A stretch of 64,000 bases of DNA from Gordonia phthalatica. GTDB lineage: Bacteria; Actinomycetota; Actinomycetes; Mycobacteriales; Mycobacteriaceae. The position numbers were made by a program, and so were the translations under genes. This document shows positions 52,313 through 61,686 of the stretch, one piece after another. The notes under the pieces were generated by a model. It saw only the letters and a program-made list of their open reading frames with translations, was not told the origin of the DNA and searched no databases. Positions within the stretch are counted from its first letter, which is position 1, and every line of letters begins with the position of its first letter. The stretch is taken from NCBI RefSeq assembly GCF_001305675.1, contig NZ_CP011853.1:124001-188000 (forward strand), written 5' to 3'.

Positions 52313-53764
52313 CTACTGCTGGGCGCGGACGCTCTTCTCGATCCGGGCACCGATGTCCGGGTCGATGTTCTTCCAGTACTGGAACGCGCGGGTCAGCACC
52401 GGTTCGGAGACCCCGTCGAGCAGGTGGCCGGACACGTTGTCGACCAGGCGCTGCCGCTGGTCGTCGTCCATCACCTCCCGGACCAGGGTGCCGGGCTGAC
52501 CGGTGTCGTCGTCCTCGGCGTGGTCGACGTACGCGCTGCGGACGATGTCGCCGTCGGCGGCCCACTGCGGTTCCGGCTGCCCCGGATAGTCGGCGACGGG
52601 ACCGCCCTTCGAGTTCGGCGCGTACACCGGATCCGAGACCGGATCGATCCGCATGGCGCCGTCCTTGGAGTAGCTGCGGACGTCGCTGTGCGGCCGGTTG
52701 ACCGGGATCTGCTTGTAGTTGGCGCCGAGCCGCGCACGGTGGGCGTCCGAGTAGGCGAACACGCGGCCGAGCAGCATGCGGTCCGGGCTGAAGCCGATGC
52801 CGGGAACCGTGTTGCTGGGCTCGAAGGCCGCCTGCTCGATCTGCGCGTGATTGTCGGTCGGGTTGGTGTGCAGCGTCATCCGACCCACGTTGATCAGCGG
52901 GTAGTCGGCGTGCGGCCACACCTTGGTGAGGTCGAACGGGTTGAAGCGGTAGTCCTTGGCGTCGTCGAACGGCATCAGCTGCACCTTCAGGGTCCAGCTG
53001 GGGTGGTCGCCCTTCGCGATCGAGTCGAACAGATCGCGAACGTGGTAGTCGCCGTCCTGCCCGGCGAGGGTGTCGGCCTCGTCCTGCGTCAGGAACTCGA
53101 CGCCCTGATCGGAGATGAAGTGGTACTTCACCCAGTGCTTCACACCGTCGACGTTGACCCACAGGTACGTGTGCGAGCTGTACCCGTTCATGTGCCGCCA
53201 CGTACGCGGGATGCCGCGGTCGCCCATCAGCCAGGTGACCTGGTGCGACGACTCGGGCGACAGCGTCCAGAAGTCCCACTGCATGTCGTGGTCGCGGAGA
53301 TTGTTGTCGGCGCGCCGCTTCTGCGAACGGATGAAGTGCTGGAACTTCATCGGGTCCTTGATGAAGAACACCGGCGTGTTGTTGCCGACCATGTCGTAGA
53401 TGCCGTCGTCGGTGTAGAACTTCAGCGCGAAGCCTCGCGGGTCGCGCCAGGTGTCGGGGCTGCCTCGTTCTCCGGCGACGGTCGAGAACCGCGCCACCAT
53501 CTCGGTCTTCACACCCGGCTGGAACAGCGAGGCGCAGGTGAACTGTGAGACGTCGGACGTGGTCTCGAACGTGCCGAAGGCGCCGCTGCCTTTGGCGTGC
53601 GGCTGTCGTTCAGCGATGCGCTCGCGATTGAACTGCGCCATCTGCTCGATCAGATAGTGATCGTGAAGCACGATGGGGCCGGCGGCGCCGACGGTGAGCG
53701 AGTGCTCGTCGCTGCCGGCCGGTGCACCGGAATCGGTGGTCGTGTGGTTGGGCTCCTGGGTCAT
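52313..53764 (-). CDS. katA: Monofunctional heme catalase, small-subunit clade
   Basis: A 483-aa catalase. The distal His is in PHAKGSGAFGTFE, the conserved Asn in VGNNTPVFFIKD, and the heme-ligand Tyr in RVFAYSDAHRARLG. Length and lack of a flavodoxin-like C-terminal domain place it with small-subunit clade 3 catalases. It breaks down hydrogen peroxide in the cytoplasm. AGGAGG precedes the ATG at 53764. It is monocistronic, closed by a hairpin. Confidence 0.95.
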   Translation of the reverse strand: MTQEPNHTTTDSGAPAGSDEHSLTVGAAGPIVLHDHYLIEQMAQFNRERIAERQPHAKGSGAFGTFETTSDVSQFTCASLFQPGVKTEMVARFSTVAGERGSPDTWRDPRGFALKFYTDDGIYDMVGNNTPVFFIKDPMKFQHFIRSQKRRADNNLRDHDMQWDFWTLSPESSHQVTWLMGDRGIPRTWRHMNGYSSHTYLWVNVDGVKHWVKYHFISDQGVEFLTQDEADTLAGQDGDYHVRDLFDSIAKGDHPSWTLKVQLMPFDDAKDYRFNPFDLTKVWPHADYPLINVGRMTLHTNPTDNHAQIEQAAFEPSNTVPGIGFSPDRMLLGRVFAYSDAHRARLGANYKQIPVNRPHSDVRSYSKDGAMRIDPVSDPVYAPNSKGGPVADYPGQPEPQWAADGDIVRSAYVDHAEDDDTGQPGTLVREVMDDDQRQRLVDNVSGHLLDGVSEPVLTRAFQYWKNIDPDIGARIEKSVRAQQ

Positions 53765-53943
53765 GGCACCCTCCTGGGATAGTTGGGCTCGGCGTGGGCT
53801 GTGGTGGACGTAACAGAACCTCCCATCCATGAGGCTATCGGCCTTCCACAGGTCCGTCGACTCTCTCCCGCCGACCACTGACGGACCGGAGCGTAGGCAT
53901 CCGGTCCGTCAGTCAGTCGATGGGCCGCCGTGGGCCGATGCGG

Positions 53944-54747
53944 CTATTGCCCAGTGAACTCCGGGTCGCGGCGTTCGAGCATGGCGTTGACTGCCTCGAG
54001 ATGATCGTTGGTCTGATGCGCGATCGACTGCATCGCCGCCGCGAACTCCAGTGCCGACTCCAGAGTCTGGTGCTGCGATTCGCGCAGCAGCCGCTTGGTC
54101 ATGCGGATCACCTGCGGGGGGTTCACCGCAACACGATCGGCGAGCGCCCGCGCCGCCGCGAGCAGTTCGTCGGGCTCGTGCACCGAGGAGACCAGGCCCC
54201 AGTCGAGGGCGGTCGCCGCACTGATGGCATCGCCGGTGAGCGCCATCTCGGCGGCGCGGGCCGCTCCGACGATTCGGGGCAGCAGCCAGGCGCCGCCGTC
54301 GCCCGGGATGATGCCGACCTTGACGAAACTCTCGGCGAAACGCGCGTTGGTGCTGGCGACGCGAAGATCACACATCAACGACAGATCGCAGCCCGCGCCG
54401 ATCGCCGGCCCGTTCACGGCGGCCACGATCGGGATCTCACAGTGGTAGACGGCGCGGGTGATGCGCTGGATGCCGTGCCGGTAACCCTGGCGCAGTTCCG
54501 CGGGGGTACCGCCGAACATGCCGGTCTTGTCGCGCATGTGCTTGACGTTGCCGCCGGAGGAGAACGCTGAACCGGCGCCGGTGAGGATCGCGACGCGGAC
54601 GGTCGGGTCGGCGGCGACGTCGGCCACCGCGTTCTCGATCGCCTCGACCATGTCGGGCTCGGAGATCGGGTTCCGCGTCTCGGGAGTATTGAGGGTCCAC
54701 GTGACGACGTGGCCGTCACGCTCGATCAGCAGGGGAGAAGTGGTCAT
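53944..54747 (-). CDS. Enoyl-CoA hydratase/isomerase family protein (distal copy)
   Basis: A 267-aa crotonase: GAGSAFSSGGNVKHMRD, the oxyanion and active-site region NGPAIGAGCDLSLMCD, and ESFVKVGIIPGDGGAWLLPR, with the catalytic Glu position held by Asp of GDGG and an Ile-Pro lead. It starts 29 bases after the acyl-CoA synthetase gene, so it is the last gene of a three-gene operon. The homologs hydrate 2-enoyl-CoAs or carry out related crotonase reactions. Its difference from the other copy suggests a different step rather than redundancy. Confidence 0.88.
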   Translation of the reverse strand: MTTSPLLIERDGHVVTWTLNTPETRNPISEPDMVEAIENAVADVAADPTVRVAILTGAGSAFSSGGNVKHMRDKTGMFGGTPAELRQGYRHGIQRITRAVYHCEIPIVAAVNGPAIGAGCDLSLMCDLRVASTNARFAESFVKVGIIPGDGGAWLLPRIVGAARAAEMALTGDAISAATALDWGLVSSVHEPDELLAAARALADRVAVNPPQVIRMTKRLLRESQHQTLESALEFAAAMQSIAHQTNDHLEAVNAMLERRDPEFTGQ

Positions 54748-54776
54748 GGGATCAGCTCCGGGATGGTTGTTGGGGC

Positions 54777-56921
54777 TCATTCGGACAGGATGACGCGGAC
54801 GTCCACCGGTAGCACGGTGGCGCCCGAGGCGATGACGGGGTTGAGGTCGAGCTCGCTGATCTGGGGGTTCGAGGCGACGATGTCGCCGACCCGAACCAGG
54901 AAACGGGCCAGTTCGCCGCGATCGACAGCGGGCAGGTTCCGGTAGCCGTCGAGCATCCGCGACGCGACGGTCTCGTCGATCATCTCCAGGGCTTCGAGCT
55001 CGGTGAACGGCGCGGCGCGGAAGGTGACGTCGGCCAGGGCCTCCACCAGCACACCGCCGGTGCCGAAGGCCACGACCGGACCGTAGATGGGGTCGTGCGT
55101 GGCGCCCACCAGCAGTTCGACGCCGCGGTCGGCCATGGGTGTGACTACGATGCCGTCGATCACCGCGTCGGGGACGTGCGAGAGCACGGTGTCGAGCATG
55201 GCGGCGGCGCGCTCGCGCGCATCGTCGGCGGTCACGTTCAAGATCACGCCGCCGGCGTCGGACTTGTGTAGGACCTGCGCCGAGACCACCTTGAGCGCAC
55301 ACGGCACCCCGTGGTCGGCGACGGCTGCGGCGGCGGCTTCCGGTGAGTCGGCCAGGGTCCACGGCCCCACATCGATGCCCGCGGCTTCCATCAGGCGGCG
55401 CGCACCGGGTTCGTCGAGGACGCCTGCGGGCAGCGTCGGACCGGTCGGTGCGGGCAGTGCCAGCGTGGACCGCTCCGATGCGGAGGCGATCCGGTGACCG
55501 CGGCGGTACAGCGCGGTGACTGCGCGGACCGCGTGGTCGATGGACGAGACCACCTGGACGCCACCGGCGCGCAGCACACCGTGGTTGACCAGATCTTCTG
55601 CCGCGTAGCAGCTCTGCACCAGCAGCGGGATGTCGGAGTCCGCAGAGATCGTCAGCAGGTCGCGCGCGGTGGCGTCCTCGGCGTCGGCCAGCCGGGGGTC
55701 GAACCGCACGTGGTAGCCGCCGAACAGGCCGACGATCAGGACCAGGCCGACCTCGGGATCGGTGACCAGCGTGCGGACGCAGTCGGCGAAGACCGTCGGG
55801 TCGGCGTCGGTGGCACCGGCGACGTCGACCGGATTGTGGACGGCCGCAGCGGTGCCGAGCTCGCGTCGCAAAGCCGCCTGCGTCTCGTCGGCCAGTTCGG
55901 CGAGGGGGACGCCGGCGTCGGCGAGCGCATCGGCGGCGAGGGTGGCGTGGCCGCCGCCGTCGCTGAGGATGGCGACCTTCTTGCCGGCGGGCAGGGCCGT
56001 GGTGGTGGCCAGGGTGCCCGCGATGACTGCCAATTCGTCGGATCGGTCGACCAGTTCGGCCCCGGCCTGCCGGAGCACCGCCGTCGCCACCGCATCCGAG
56101 CCGGCGATGGAGCCGGTGTGCGAGAGGGCGGTGCGCTGGCCGATCTCCGACCGGCCGCCGCGCAGGAGCACCACCGGGGTGGTCGGCGTCGTCGCCGCGA
56201 GGGCGGTGAGCACGGCGCGGCCGTCGACGAAGCCCTCCGAATGCAGGGCCACAGCACCGGTCTCCGGTTGGCGCGCCAGCGCCGTGATGCACTCGTCGTA
56301 GCGGACGTCGGACTGATTTCCCAAACCCACGTAGGCGTGGAATCCCGGGCCCTTGAGCTGGCGGTCGTCGTTGACCAGCGAGAGCAGCATGTTGCCGCTC
56401 TGGGTGACGATGCTGACCGGGCCGTCGGGCACGCCCGGCAGGCCGACGAGGTTGGCGCCGGAGCTGACGTTGAGCATGCCAGAGGTGTTGGGTCCGATCA
56501 CCCGCACGCCGGACTCGGCGATCGCTTCGAGCAGGCGGGCCTCGGCTTCGGCACCGCGGTCACCGGTCTCCTTGAAGCCGTTGGCCAGTACGATCGCGCC
56601 GGGGATGCCGACGCGCGCGCACTCGCGCAGGGCGTCCGGCACGGCGGCCGCAGGCAATGCGATGAGGGCTGCGTCGACTCCATACGGGAGGTCGGTGATC
56701 GCCGAGGTCACCGGCAGATCGAGGATGGTGTCGGCGGTGGGGTTCACCGGGAACACGGGGTGGGCGTAGCCGGCGTCCTGCAGCGCTCGGATGGCCTGGT
56801 AGCCGCGCTTGGCCGGGTTGGTCGAGGCGCCGATCACGGCGATCGACTGCGGATCCAGGAGCCGGTCGAGGGGATCGAGGTCCTGGCGGGCGGGGTCGAG
56901 AACGGGATTCGCTGTGGTCAT
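54777..56921 (-). CDS. ADP-forming acyl-CoA synthetase (acetate-CoA ligase family)
   Basis: A 714-aa fused enzyme. CoA-binding domain (QSIAVIGASTNPAKRGYQAIR), succinyl-CoA-ligase-like domains with the phospho-histidine in RTALSHTGSIAG, and a C-terminal ATP-grasp domain (VLHKSDAGGVILNV, ELLVGATHDPIYGPVVAFGTGGV). The family makes acyl-CoA with formation of ADP and phosphate, or runs in reverse; in actinobacterial catabolism it activates carboxylic acids. Coupled to the ECH gene upstream with a 4-base gap and downstream to another. The carboxylic acid is unknown. Confidence 0.88.
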   Translation of the reverse strand: MTTANPVLDPARQDLDPLDRLLDPQSIAVIGASTNPAKRGYQAIRALQDAGYAHPVFPVNPTADTILDLPVTSAITDLPYGVDAALIALPAAAVPDALRECARVGIPGAIVLANGFKETGDRGAEAEARLLEAIAESGVRVIGPNTSGMLNVSSGANLVGLPGVPDGPVSIVTQSGNMLLSLVNDDRQLKGPGFHAYVGLGNQSDVRYDECITALARQPETGAVALHSEGFVDGRAVLTALAATTPTTPVVLLRGGRSEIGQRTALSHTGSIAGSDAVATAVLRQAGAELVDRSDELAVIAGTLATTTALPAGKKVAILSDGGGHATLAADALADAGVPLAELADETQAALRRELGTAAAVHNPVDVAGATDADPTVFADCVRTLVTDPEVGLVLIVGLFGGYHVRFDPRLADAEDATARDLLTISADSDIPLLVQSCYAAEDLVNHGVLRAGGVQVVSSIDHAVRAVTALYRRGHRIASASERSTLALPAPTGPTLPAGVLDEPGARRLMEAAGIDVGPWTLADSPEAAAAAVADHGVPCALKVVSAQVLHKSDAGGVILNVTADDARERAAAMLDTVLSHVPDAVIDGIVVTPMADRGVELLVGATHDPIYGPVVAFGTGGVLVEALADVTFRAAPFTELEALEMIDETVASRMLDGYRNLPAVDRGELARFLVRVGDIVASNPQISELDLNPVIASGATVLPVDVRVILSE

Positions 56922-56925
56922 GTCG

Positions 56926-57699
56926 TCACCGGCCCTCGAAGCTGGGGTCGCGCTTCTCGGCGAAGGCGGCGACGCCCTCGGCCCAGTCGTACGTGCCCAT
57001 CAGTTCCACGAGTTGCCGGGGCTCGTCGGCCAGCGCGGTCTCGATGTCGTCGTCGCGGTACAGGGCGGCCTTGATCTTGGCCATCGACAGCGGCGCCTTG
57101 GCGGCTAGCTTGGCGGCCAGCTCGTGGGCTGCTGCGGTCAACTCCTCGAGCGGAACCGCGCGGTAGGCCAGGCCCCACTCGGCGGCCTGCTCGCCGGTGA
57201 ACCGGTCGCCGAGGACCAGCAGGTCGGTGGCGCGCCGCAGTCCCACCAGGCGGGGGAGGCGATGCGTGACGCCGCCGCCCACGTAGGTGCCGATCGAGAC
57301 CTCGGGGAAGCCCATCTTGGCGTCGTCGGCCATCAACAGGAAGTCGGCGCTCACGGCCATCTCGGCGCCCGCGCCGAGCGCATAGCCCGCCACGGCGGCG
57401 ATGACCGGCGTCGACATGGTCTGAATCTGTTCGCACACGCGCTGACCCAGGTCGGTGTAGTACCGCTGGCGTTCCGGGGTGCGGCCGCCCGCACCGTGGG
57501 CCTTCAGGTCGGCGCCGACGCAGAACGCGCGGCCGGTACCGGTCAGCACGACGGCGCGGATCGCGGGATCGGCGTCGGCGGCGCGGAGCGCGACAATGGT
57601 CTGCTCGTACAGCTCTTCGCTGACGGCGTTGAGTCGGTCGGGCCGGTTGAAGGCGATGGTCTGGACGGATCCGTCGACCGTCGTGAGCACGGGAGTCAT
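56926..57699 (-). CDS. Enoyl-CoA hydratase/isomerase family protein (proximal copy)
   Basis: A 257-aa crotonase: GTGRAFCVGADLKAHG, AAVAGYALGAGAEMAVSADF and MGFPEVSIGTYVGGGVTHRLPR. The Glu of FPEVSIG is at the usual catalytic position. AGGAGG lies just before the ATG at 57699. First gene of the three-gene operon divergent from the RpiR regulator. Likely step: hydration of an unsaturated acyl-CoA produced from the imported substrate. Confidence 0.9.
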   Translation of the reverse strand: MTPVLTTVDGSVQTIAFNRPDRLNAVSEELYEQTIVALRAADADPAIRAVVLTGTGRAFCVGADLKAHGAGGRTPERQRYYTDLGQRVCEQIQTMSTPVIAAVAGYALGAGAEMAVSADFLLMADDAKMGFPEVSIGTYVGGGVTHRLPRLVGLRRATDLLVLGDRFTGEQAAEWGLAYRAVPLEELTAAAHELAAKLAAKAPLSMAKIKAALYRDDDIETALADEPRQLVELMGTYDWAEGVAAFAEKRDPSFEGR

Positions 57700-57807
57700 C
57701 GGAGGCCTCCTGGTTCGAGAGTGGCAGGCGTGCGGGGGGAAGGTGACTGTCGGGGAGATCACTCACCGCGGCAGGTGCGTCCTATTCAACTAGAGATCGA
57801 CGAGAAA

Positions 57808-57823
57808 TGCAATAAAAATTGCA
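57808..57823. promoter_or_regulatory. Inverted repeat between RpiR and hydratase genes
   Basis: TGCAAT (57808-57813) and ATTGCA (57818-57823) form a perfect inverted repeat with a 4-base A-tract, and a further TGCAATT lies at 57838-57844. The stretch is unusually A/T-rich. It is a candidate RpiR operator; the same TGCAA core occurs at 60066-60085. Confidence 0.55.
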
Positions 57824-57939
57824 GAATGATTCGTTTGTGCAATTCTGGCGATGGGCTCGATGAAGCCTCGCCGACCGCCCCCGGTAGCGTTGAAAGGTGC
57901 CAGTACCGTTGGAGATCAGACACAGCCGAGAGGAAGACG

Positions 57940-58833
57940 ATGGCGAAGAAGGTGGCGGCCGCCGATGCGCCGGCGACGTTCGAGGCACTCCTCGTGCTGC
58001 TCCACGCTCGGATGGAGGCTCTGTCGCCGTCGCACAAGCGCATCGCCGAGCGGGTGATGGTCGATCCGGAGAGCGTGGCGTTCATGACCGTCTCGGATCT
58101 GGCGGCGGCCGTCGAGGTCAACGAGGCCACGGTGGTCAGGTTCGCCAGCGGCCTCGGGTTGAAGGGATTCCCCGGGCTGGTCGCACTGTGCCGGGAACGG
58201 CTGCGCGAGCAGGCGCAGTTGCTTCGTCGCTTCGAGAATCTAGAGAACCTCGACGGTGATCTGCGGGCCAGTGCGGTGGCGATGGACCAGACCAACGTGG
58301 CGCGGACCTTCGCGCAGATCAGCGACTCCACCTGGGAGTCCGCGGTGCGGGCGTTGGCCTCCGCGCCGCGCGTGCACGTCATGGGCCAGCGCAAGACTTT
58401 CGCGCCCGCCTATCTGCTGGGCTACCTGCTGGGGATGCTCCGCGAGGAGGTCTCGGTGGTCACCGGCAGCTTCGGCGGACTCACCGACGACATCCGGCAC
58501 ATCCGCGAAGGCGACTGTTTCGTCGCGGTGTCGATTCACCGGTACTCGATGGAGACGGTGCGCAGCGCGCAGAGCGCCCGTGAGCGGGGCGCCCATGTCA
58601 TCACCCTCACCGACAATCCCAGTTCGCCGCTGGCGGTGAGCGGTCACGACGTCTTCTACCTCGAGGCCGCCAGCCCTTCGGTGCTCCGGTCGATGACTGC
58701 CTTCACCGTGCTGGTGCAGGCGCTGGCGGCGAGCGTCGCGCAGCAGATGGGACGCAGCGCCCGCGAGTCCCTCCTCGAGGAGGAGGGACTGCTGAGCAGC
58801 TTCGAGACGTACTACGCGGCCGACGGCGAATAG
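57940..58833 (+). CDS. RpiR/MurR-family transcriptional regulator
   Basis: A 297-aa protein: N-terminal RpiR HTH (SHKRIAERVMVDPESVAFMT and TVSDLAAAVEVNEATVVRFA) and a C-terminal SIS domain at about 135-270 (RVHVMGQRKTFAPAYLLGYLL, DCFVAVSIHRYSMETV). RpiR proteins usually sense phosphorylated sugars, but here the neighbours point to acyl-CoA or amide catabolism. GAGGAAGACG precedes the ATG at 57940. It is divergent from the hydratase operon and has shared repeats with the permease promoter, so it probably controls both. Confidence 0.9.
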   Translation: MAKKVAAADAPATFEALLVLLHARMEALSPSHKRIAERVMVDPESVAFMTVSDLAAAVEVNEATVVRFASGLGLKGFPGLVALCRERLREQAQLLRRFENLENLDGDLRASAVAMDQTNVARTFAQISDSTWESAVRALASAPRVHVMGQRKTFAPAYLLGYLLGMLREEVSVVTGSFGGLTDDIRHIREGDCFVAVSIHRYSMETVRSAQSARERGAHVITLTDNPSSPLAVSGHDVFYLEAASPSVLRSMTAFTVLVQALAASVAQQMGRSARESLLEEEGLLSSFETYYAADGE

Positions 58834-58852
58834 CGTCGGCGGTCGGCCCGGA

Positions 58853-59965
58853 CTAGCCGAGGCCGTTCGCGAAGTCCGCGACCGCGATCGACGAGGTGCC
58901 GTGCGGGGACCGCAGGTGCACACGCCCGGCGTGCAGGTCGACGATGGTGGTGCACAGCGTGGTCAGCGGGTCGTCGCCCTCGGCGGTGCGGTGGACGCCG
59001 CCGCACGGGATCGGATTGTCGCACATCAGCTCGGTGAACCATGCGACGTCGGGTTCGCCTGCAGGCAGGGCCAGGTTGTCGAGCACCCGGCCGCGATCGA
59101 CGCTCTCGTCGTACAGGCCCAGGTGCGAGGTGGCCTGATCAAGTGACTGGGAGGCGGGCGAATCGATTTCGGTCGGCAGGAAGCGCAGATGGTTGGTGTG
59201 CCACATCAGCGGGGATTCGGCGGTCGGTGTGCGTGTGGCGATCTGTCCGGCCGCCGATTCGACGGTGACCGACCGTCCGGTGCCCGACTCACCGATTGTG
59301 AACGTGAAGCCGCCGGCGATCGGATGTTCTCGCAGGTAGGCGACGGCGTCCTCGAGGCTCTTCGCGCCCTGCAGTCCACGTGCCACATAGTGGCGTCCTG
59401 CGGCGACGCTCGGGTGGGCCACCTGCACGTGGTTGATGCCCCACGCCAGACCTGCGGCGTTGATCGCCCAGGCATTCGACGGCAGGAAGCCCGGGTACCA
59501 CTGCGCGGTGACCGGCTGCTCGCCGTCGAGGAGCAGGGTGACGAAGCGGAAGTGGCCGTCCAGGCCGGGTGCCCCGTCCTCGTTGTGGGCGATGAACGCC
59601 GATTCGCGAGACCATGCGAGGTCGCTGCATCCGGTGCCGTCGTCGTAGCCGAGGTCGCCGCGGAAGTTCGCCAGCAGCAGGGCCTCGAAGTCCTGTCCGG
59701 AGCCCTCGGCGAGGGCTCGCAGGTCGGCCAGGGGGCCGGGCTGGTCGGCGGCCGACGCATCGGTGACGGCCGCCAGCGCCGCGCGGCCCTTGTCGGTGCT
59801 GGTGAAGCGTTGTAGGCCCGCGCGCTCGGGCATGGCGTCCTGAACTGCCGCGATGCTGTCGCGGGTGTGCTCGCCGAGGGCGCGGATGGCATCGTTTCGG
59901 GGGCCGCTCACGACCAGCCAGTCGATGCCTGCGATCGACTGCTCGCGGATGGTGACATCGGTCAT
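58853..59965 (-). CDS. C45 family Ntn-hydrolase (acyl-CoA:6-APA acyltransferase-like)
   Basis: A 370-aa protein of the peptidase C45 family. Cys113 in GTGCSDLAW is the expected nucleophile that becomes N-terminal on self-cleavage, and the following HNEDG and NAAGLAWGIN blocks belong to the family. C45 enzymes hydrolyse or form amide bonds (isopenicillin N acyltransferase is the model). It is divergent from an amino-acid permease, so it may cleave an imported N-acyl amine or peptide-like amide. Substrate and direction are unknown. Confidence 0.82.
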   Translation of the reverse strand: MTDVTIREQSIAGIDWLVVSGPRNDAIRALGEHTRDSIAAVQDAMPERAGLQRFTSTDKGRAALAAVTDASAADQPGPLADLRALAEGSGQDFEALLLANFRGDLGYDDGTGCSDLAWSRESAFIAHNEDGAPGLDGHFRFVTLLLDGEQPVTAQWYPGFLPSNAWAINAAGLAWGINHVQVAHPSVAAGRHYVARGLQGAKSLEDAVAYLREHPIAGGFTFTIGESGTGRSVTVESAAGQIATRTPTAESPLMWHTNHLRFLPTEIDSPASQSLDQATSHLGLYDESVDRGRVLDNLALPAGEPDVAWFTELMCDNPIPCGGVHRTAEGDDPLTTLCTTIVDLHAGRVHLRSPHGTSSIAVADFANGLG

Positions 59966-60065
59966 TCTTCAGTTCCTCACTGTCGGTGCCGGTCGGTCTG
60001 ACGTGACTGGCTTCACGTCTACGGTAACCCAAGATCTGCAGGAATCACATGCATCATCTCTCGGC

Positions 60066-60085
60066 AATGCAAATTCTCTTGCATT
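60066..60085. promoter_or_regulatory. Inverted repeat between C45 and permease genes
   Basis: AATGCAA (60066-60072) and TTGCATT (60079-60085) are perfect inverted arms with a 6-base gap. The TGCAA core matches the repeat beside the rpiR gene at 57808-57823. Candidate RpiR operator controlling both divergent genes. Confidence 0.55.
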
Positions 60086-60160
60086 TCTTGTTGTGATCGG
60101 CCACACTGTTAATCCTGACCTTCCCCTGTAACCCTCCCCACAGTGACTCGGAGAACCCTT

Positions 60161-61606
60161 ATGGATCACTTGCAATCGCCGTCCACATCGGCGGCGACGG
60201 CCACGGAACGGCTCCGTGGCGCGTTGACCGAGCGGCAGATGACGATGATCGCGATCGGCGGCGTCATCGGCGCCGGTCTGTTCGTCGGCAGCGGTACTGC
60301 CATCCAGAACGCCGGCCCCGCCGTGCTCGTCTCGTATGCCGCCATCGGTGTGCTGATCGTGCTGGTTATGCGGATGCTCGGCGAGATGTCGGTGAATAAT
60401 CCGGCCACCGGATCGTTCTCGTCATACGCCAGCCGCGAACTCGGCCCGTGGGCCGGCCTGTCGGTGGGCTGGCTGTACGCCTACCAGTGGTGCGTGACGA
60501 TCGGTTTCGAAGCCGTGGTCGGTGCCGCAGTCACCCACCAGATGTTCCCCGCGATACCCACGTGGCTCGCCGCACTCGTCTACATGGCGGTCTTGATCAG
60601 CGTCAACCTCACCCGGGTCGAGAACTTCGGCACCTTCGAGTACTGGTTCGCGATGATCAAGGTGGCCGCCATCGTCGTCTTCCTGCTCCTCGGGATCGCG
60701 GCGATCTTCGGGCTGCTGCCGAGCGCGGACGCGCCGGGCATGACGAATCTGACCGGTCAGGGCGGATTCGCCCCGATGGGGTGGACCGCGGTACTGACCG
60801 CCTCGCTCATCGTGTTCTTCTCGTTCTTCGGCACCGAAGCGGTGACTATCGCCGCCGGTGAGGCCAAGAACCCGGTCAAGGCGGTGAAGGCCGGAATCAA
60901 CAGCGTCGTCTGGCGGATCCTGTTGTTCTACGTGGGTTCGATCGCGGTGATCGTCGTGCTGCTGCCGTGGAACTCCACCGACGTCGCTGAATCGCCGTAC
61001 TCGGCCGTGCTCAATCATCTGGGCATCCCGTACGCCGGCACCATCATGAACGTCATCGTCCTGGTGGCCGTGCTGTCGTGCCTCAATGCCGGAATCTACT
61101 CGTCGTCACGCATGTTGTTCTCCCTCGCCGACCGGGGAGAAGCGCCGAAGCTGCTGCGTCGCACCACTTCTCGCGGAGTGCCGATCTTCGCGGTATTCGC
61201 TGCATCGAGTGTCGGGCTGTTCACCGTGTTCGCCAACTATGCGCTGCCGACCGCGACGGTCTATCAGTTCCTGCTCAACTCGTCCGGGTCGATCGCCGTC
61301 GTCGTCTACATCATCATCACGGTCACCCACATGCGCAGTCGCCGCAATCTGACGGCCGAACAGCGTGCCGGGCTCGACTTCAAGATGTGGCTCTTCCCGG
61401 TGCTCAACGTCTTGGTGCTGATCGTTCTCGGCGCCGTGATCATCGGCATGGCGATGCGCGACGACAGTCGGGAATCGTTGGCGCTGACTACGGTCGTGAC
61501 CGTAGCCGCGGTGGTCGCCGGGCTCATCTACCAGCGACGCAACGGTGGCCGCGACACCCACGCGGAGACCTTGCCGGGCGAAGCCGGGCTGCCTACCGTG
61601 CCGTGA
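60161..61606 (+). CDS. APC-family amino-acid permease
   Basis: A 481-aa membrane protein with 12 hydrophobic segments. GGVIGAGLFVGSGTAI in helix 1 is the amino-acid/cation symporter signature (GabP/LysP/ProY type); FFSFFGTEAVTIAAGEAKNP is the helix 6 motif. GGAGAA precedes the ATG at 60161. It is divergent from the C45 gene and shares an operator candidate with it, so it likely imports their common substrate. It is a different subfamily from the permease at 6.8 kb. Confidence 0.9.
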   Translation: MDHLQSPSTSAATATERLRGALTERQMTMIAIGGVIGAGLFVGSGTAIQNAGPAVLVSYAAIGVLIVLVMRMLGEMSVNNPATGSFSSYASRELGPWAGLSVGWLYAYQWCVTIGFEAVVGAAVTHQMFPAIPTWLAALVYMAVLISVNLTRVENFGTFEYWFAMIKVAAIVVFLLLGIAAIFGLLPSADAPGMTNLTGQGGFAPMGWTAVLTASLIVFFSFFGTEAVTIAAGEAKNPVKAVKAGINSVVWRILLFYVGSIAVIVVLLPWNSTDVAESPYSAVLNHLGIPYAGTIMNVIVLVAVLSCLNAGIYSSSRMLFSLADRGEAPKLLRRTTSRGVPIFAVFAASSVGLFTVFANYALPTATVYQFLLNSSGSIAVVVYIIITVTHMRSRRNLTAEQRAGLDFKMWLFPVLNVLVLIVLGAVIIGMAMRDDSRESLALTTVVTVAAVVAGLIYQRRNGGRDTHAETLPGEAGLPTVP

Positions 61607-61639
61607 CAGCGAGTTGAGAACGTCCGTGTGAACGCGCTT

Positions 61640-61671
61640 GACGGCGTCCTTCCCATTGGGAGGACGCCGTC
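61640..61671. terminator. Bidirectional hairpin terminator
   Basis: GACGGCGTCCT (61640-61650) pairs with AGGACGCCGTC (61661-61671), with CCC/GGG continuing the stem across one bulge. It lies between the convergent permease and hydrolase genes. Confidence 0.8.
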
Positions 61672-61686
61672 GGGCTTTCCTGCAGG

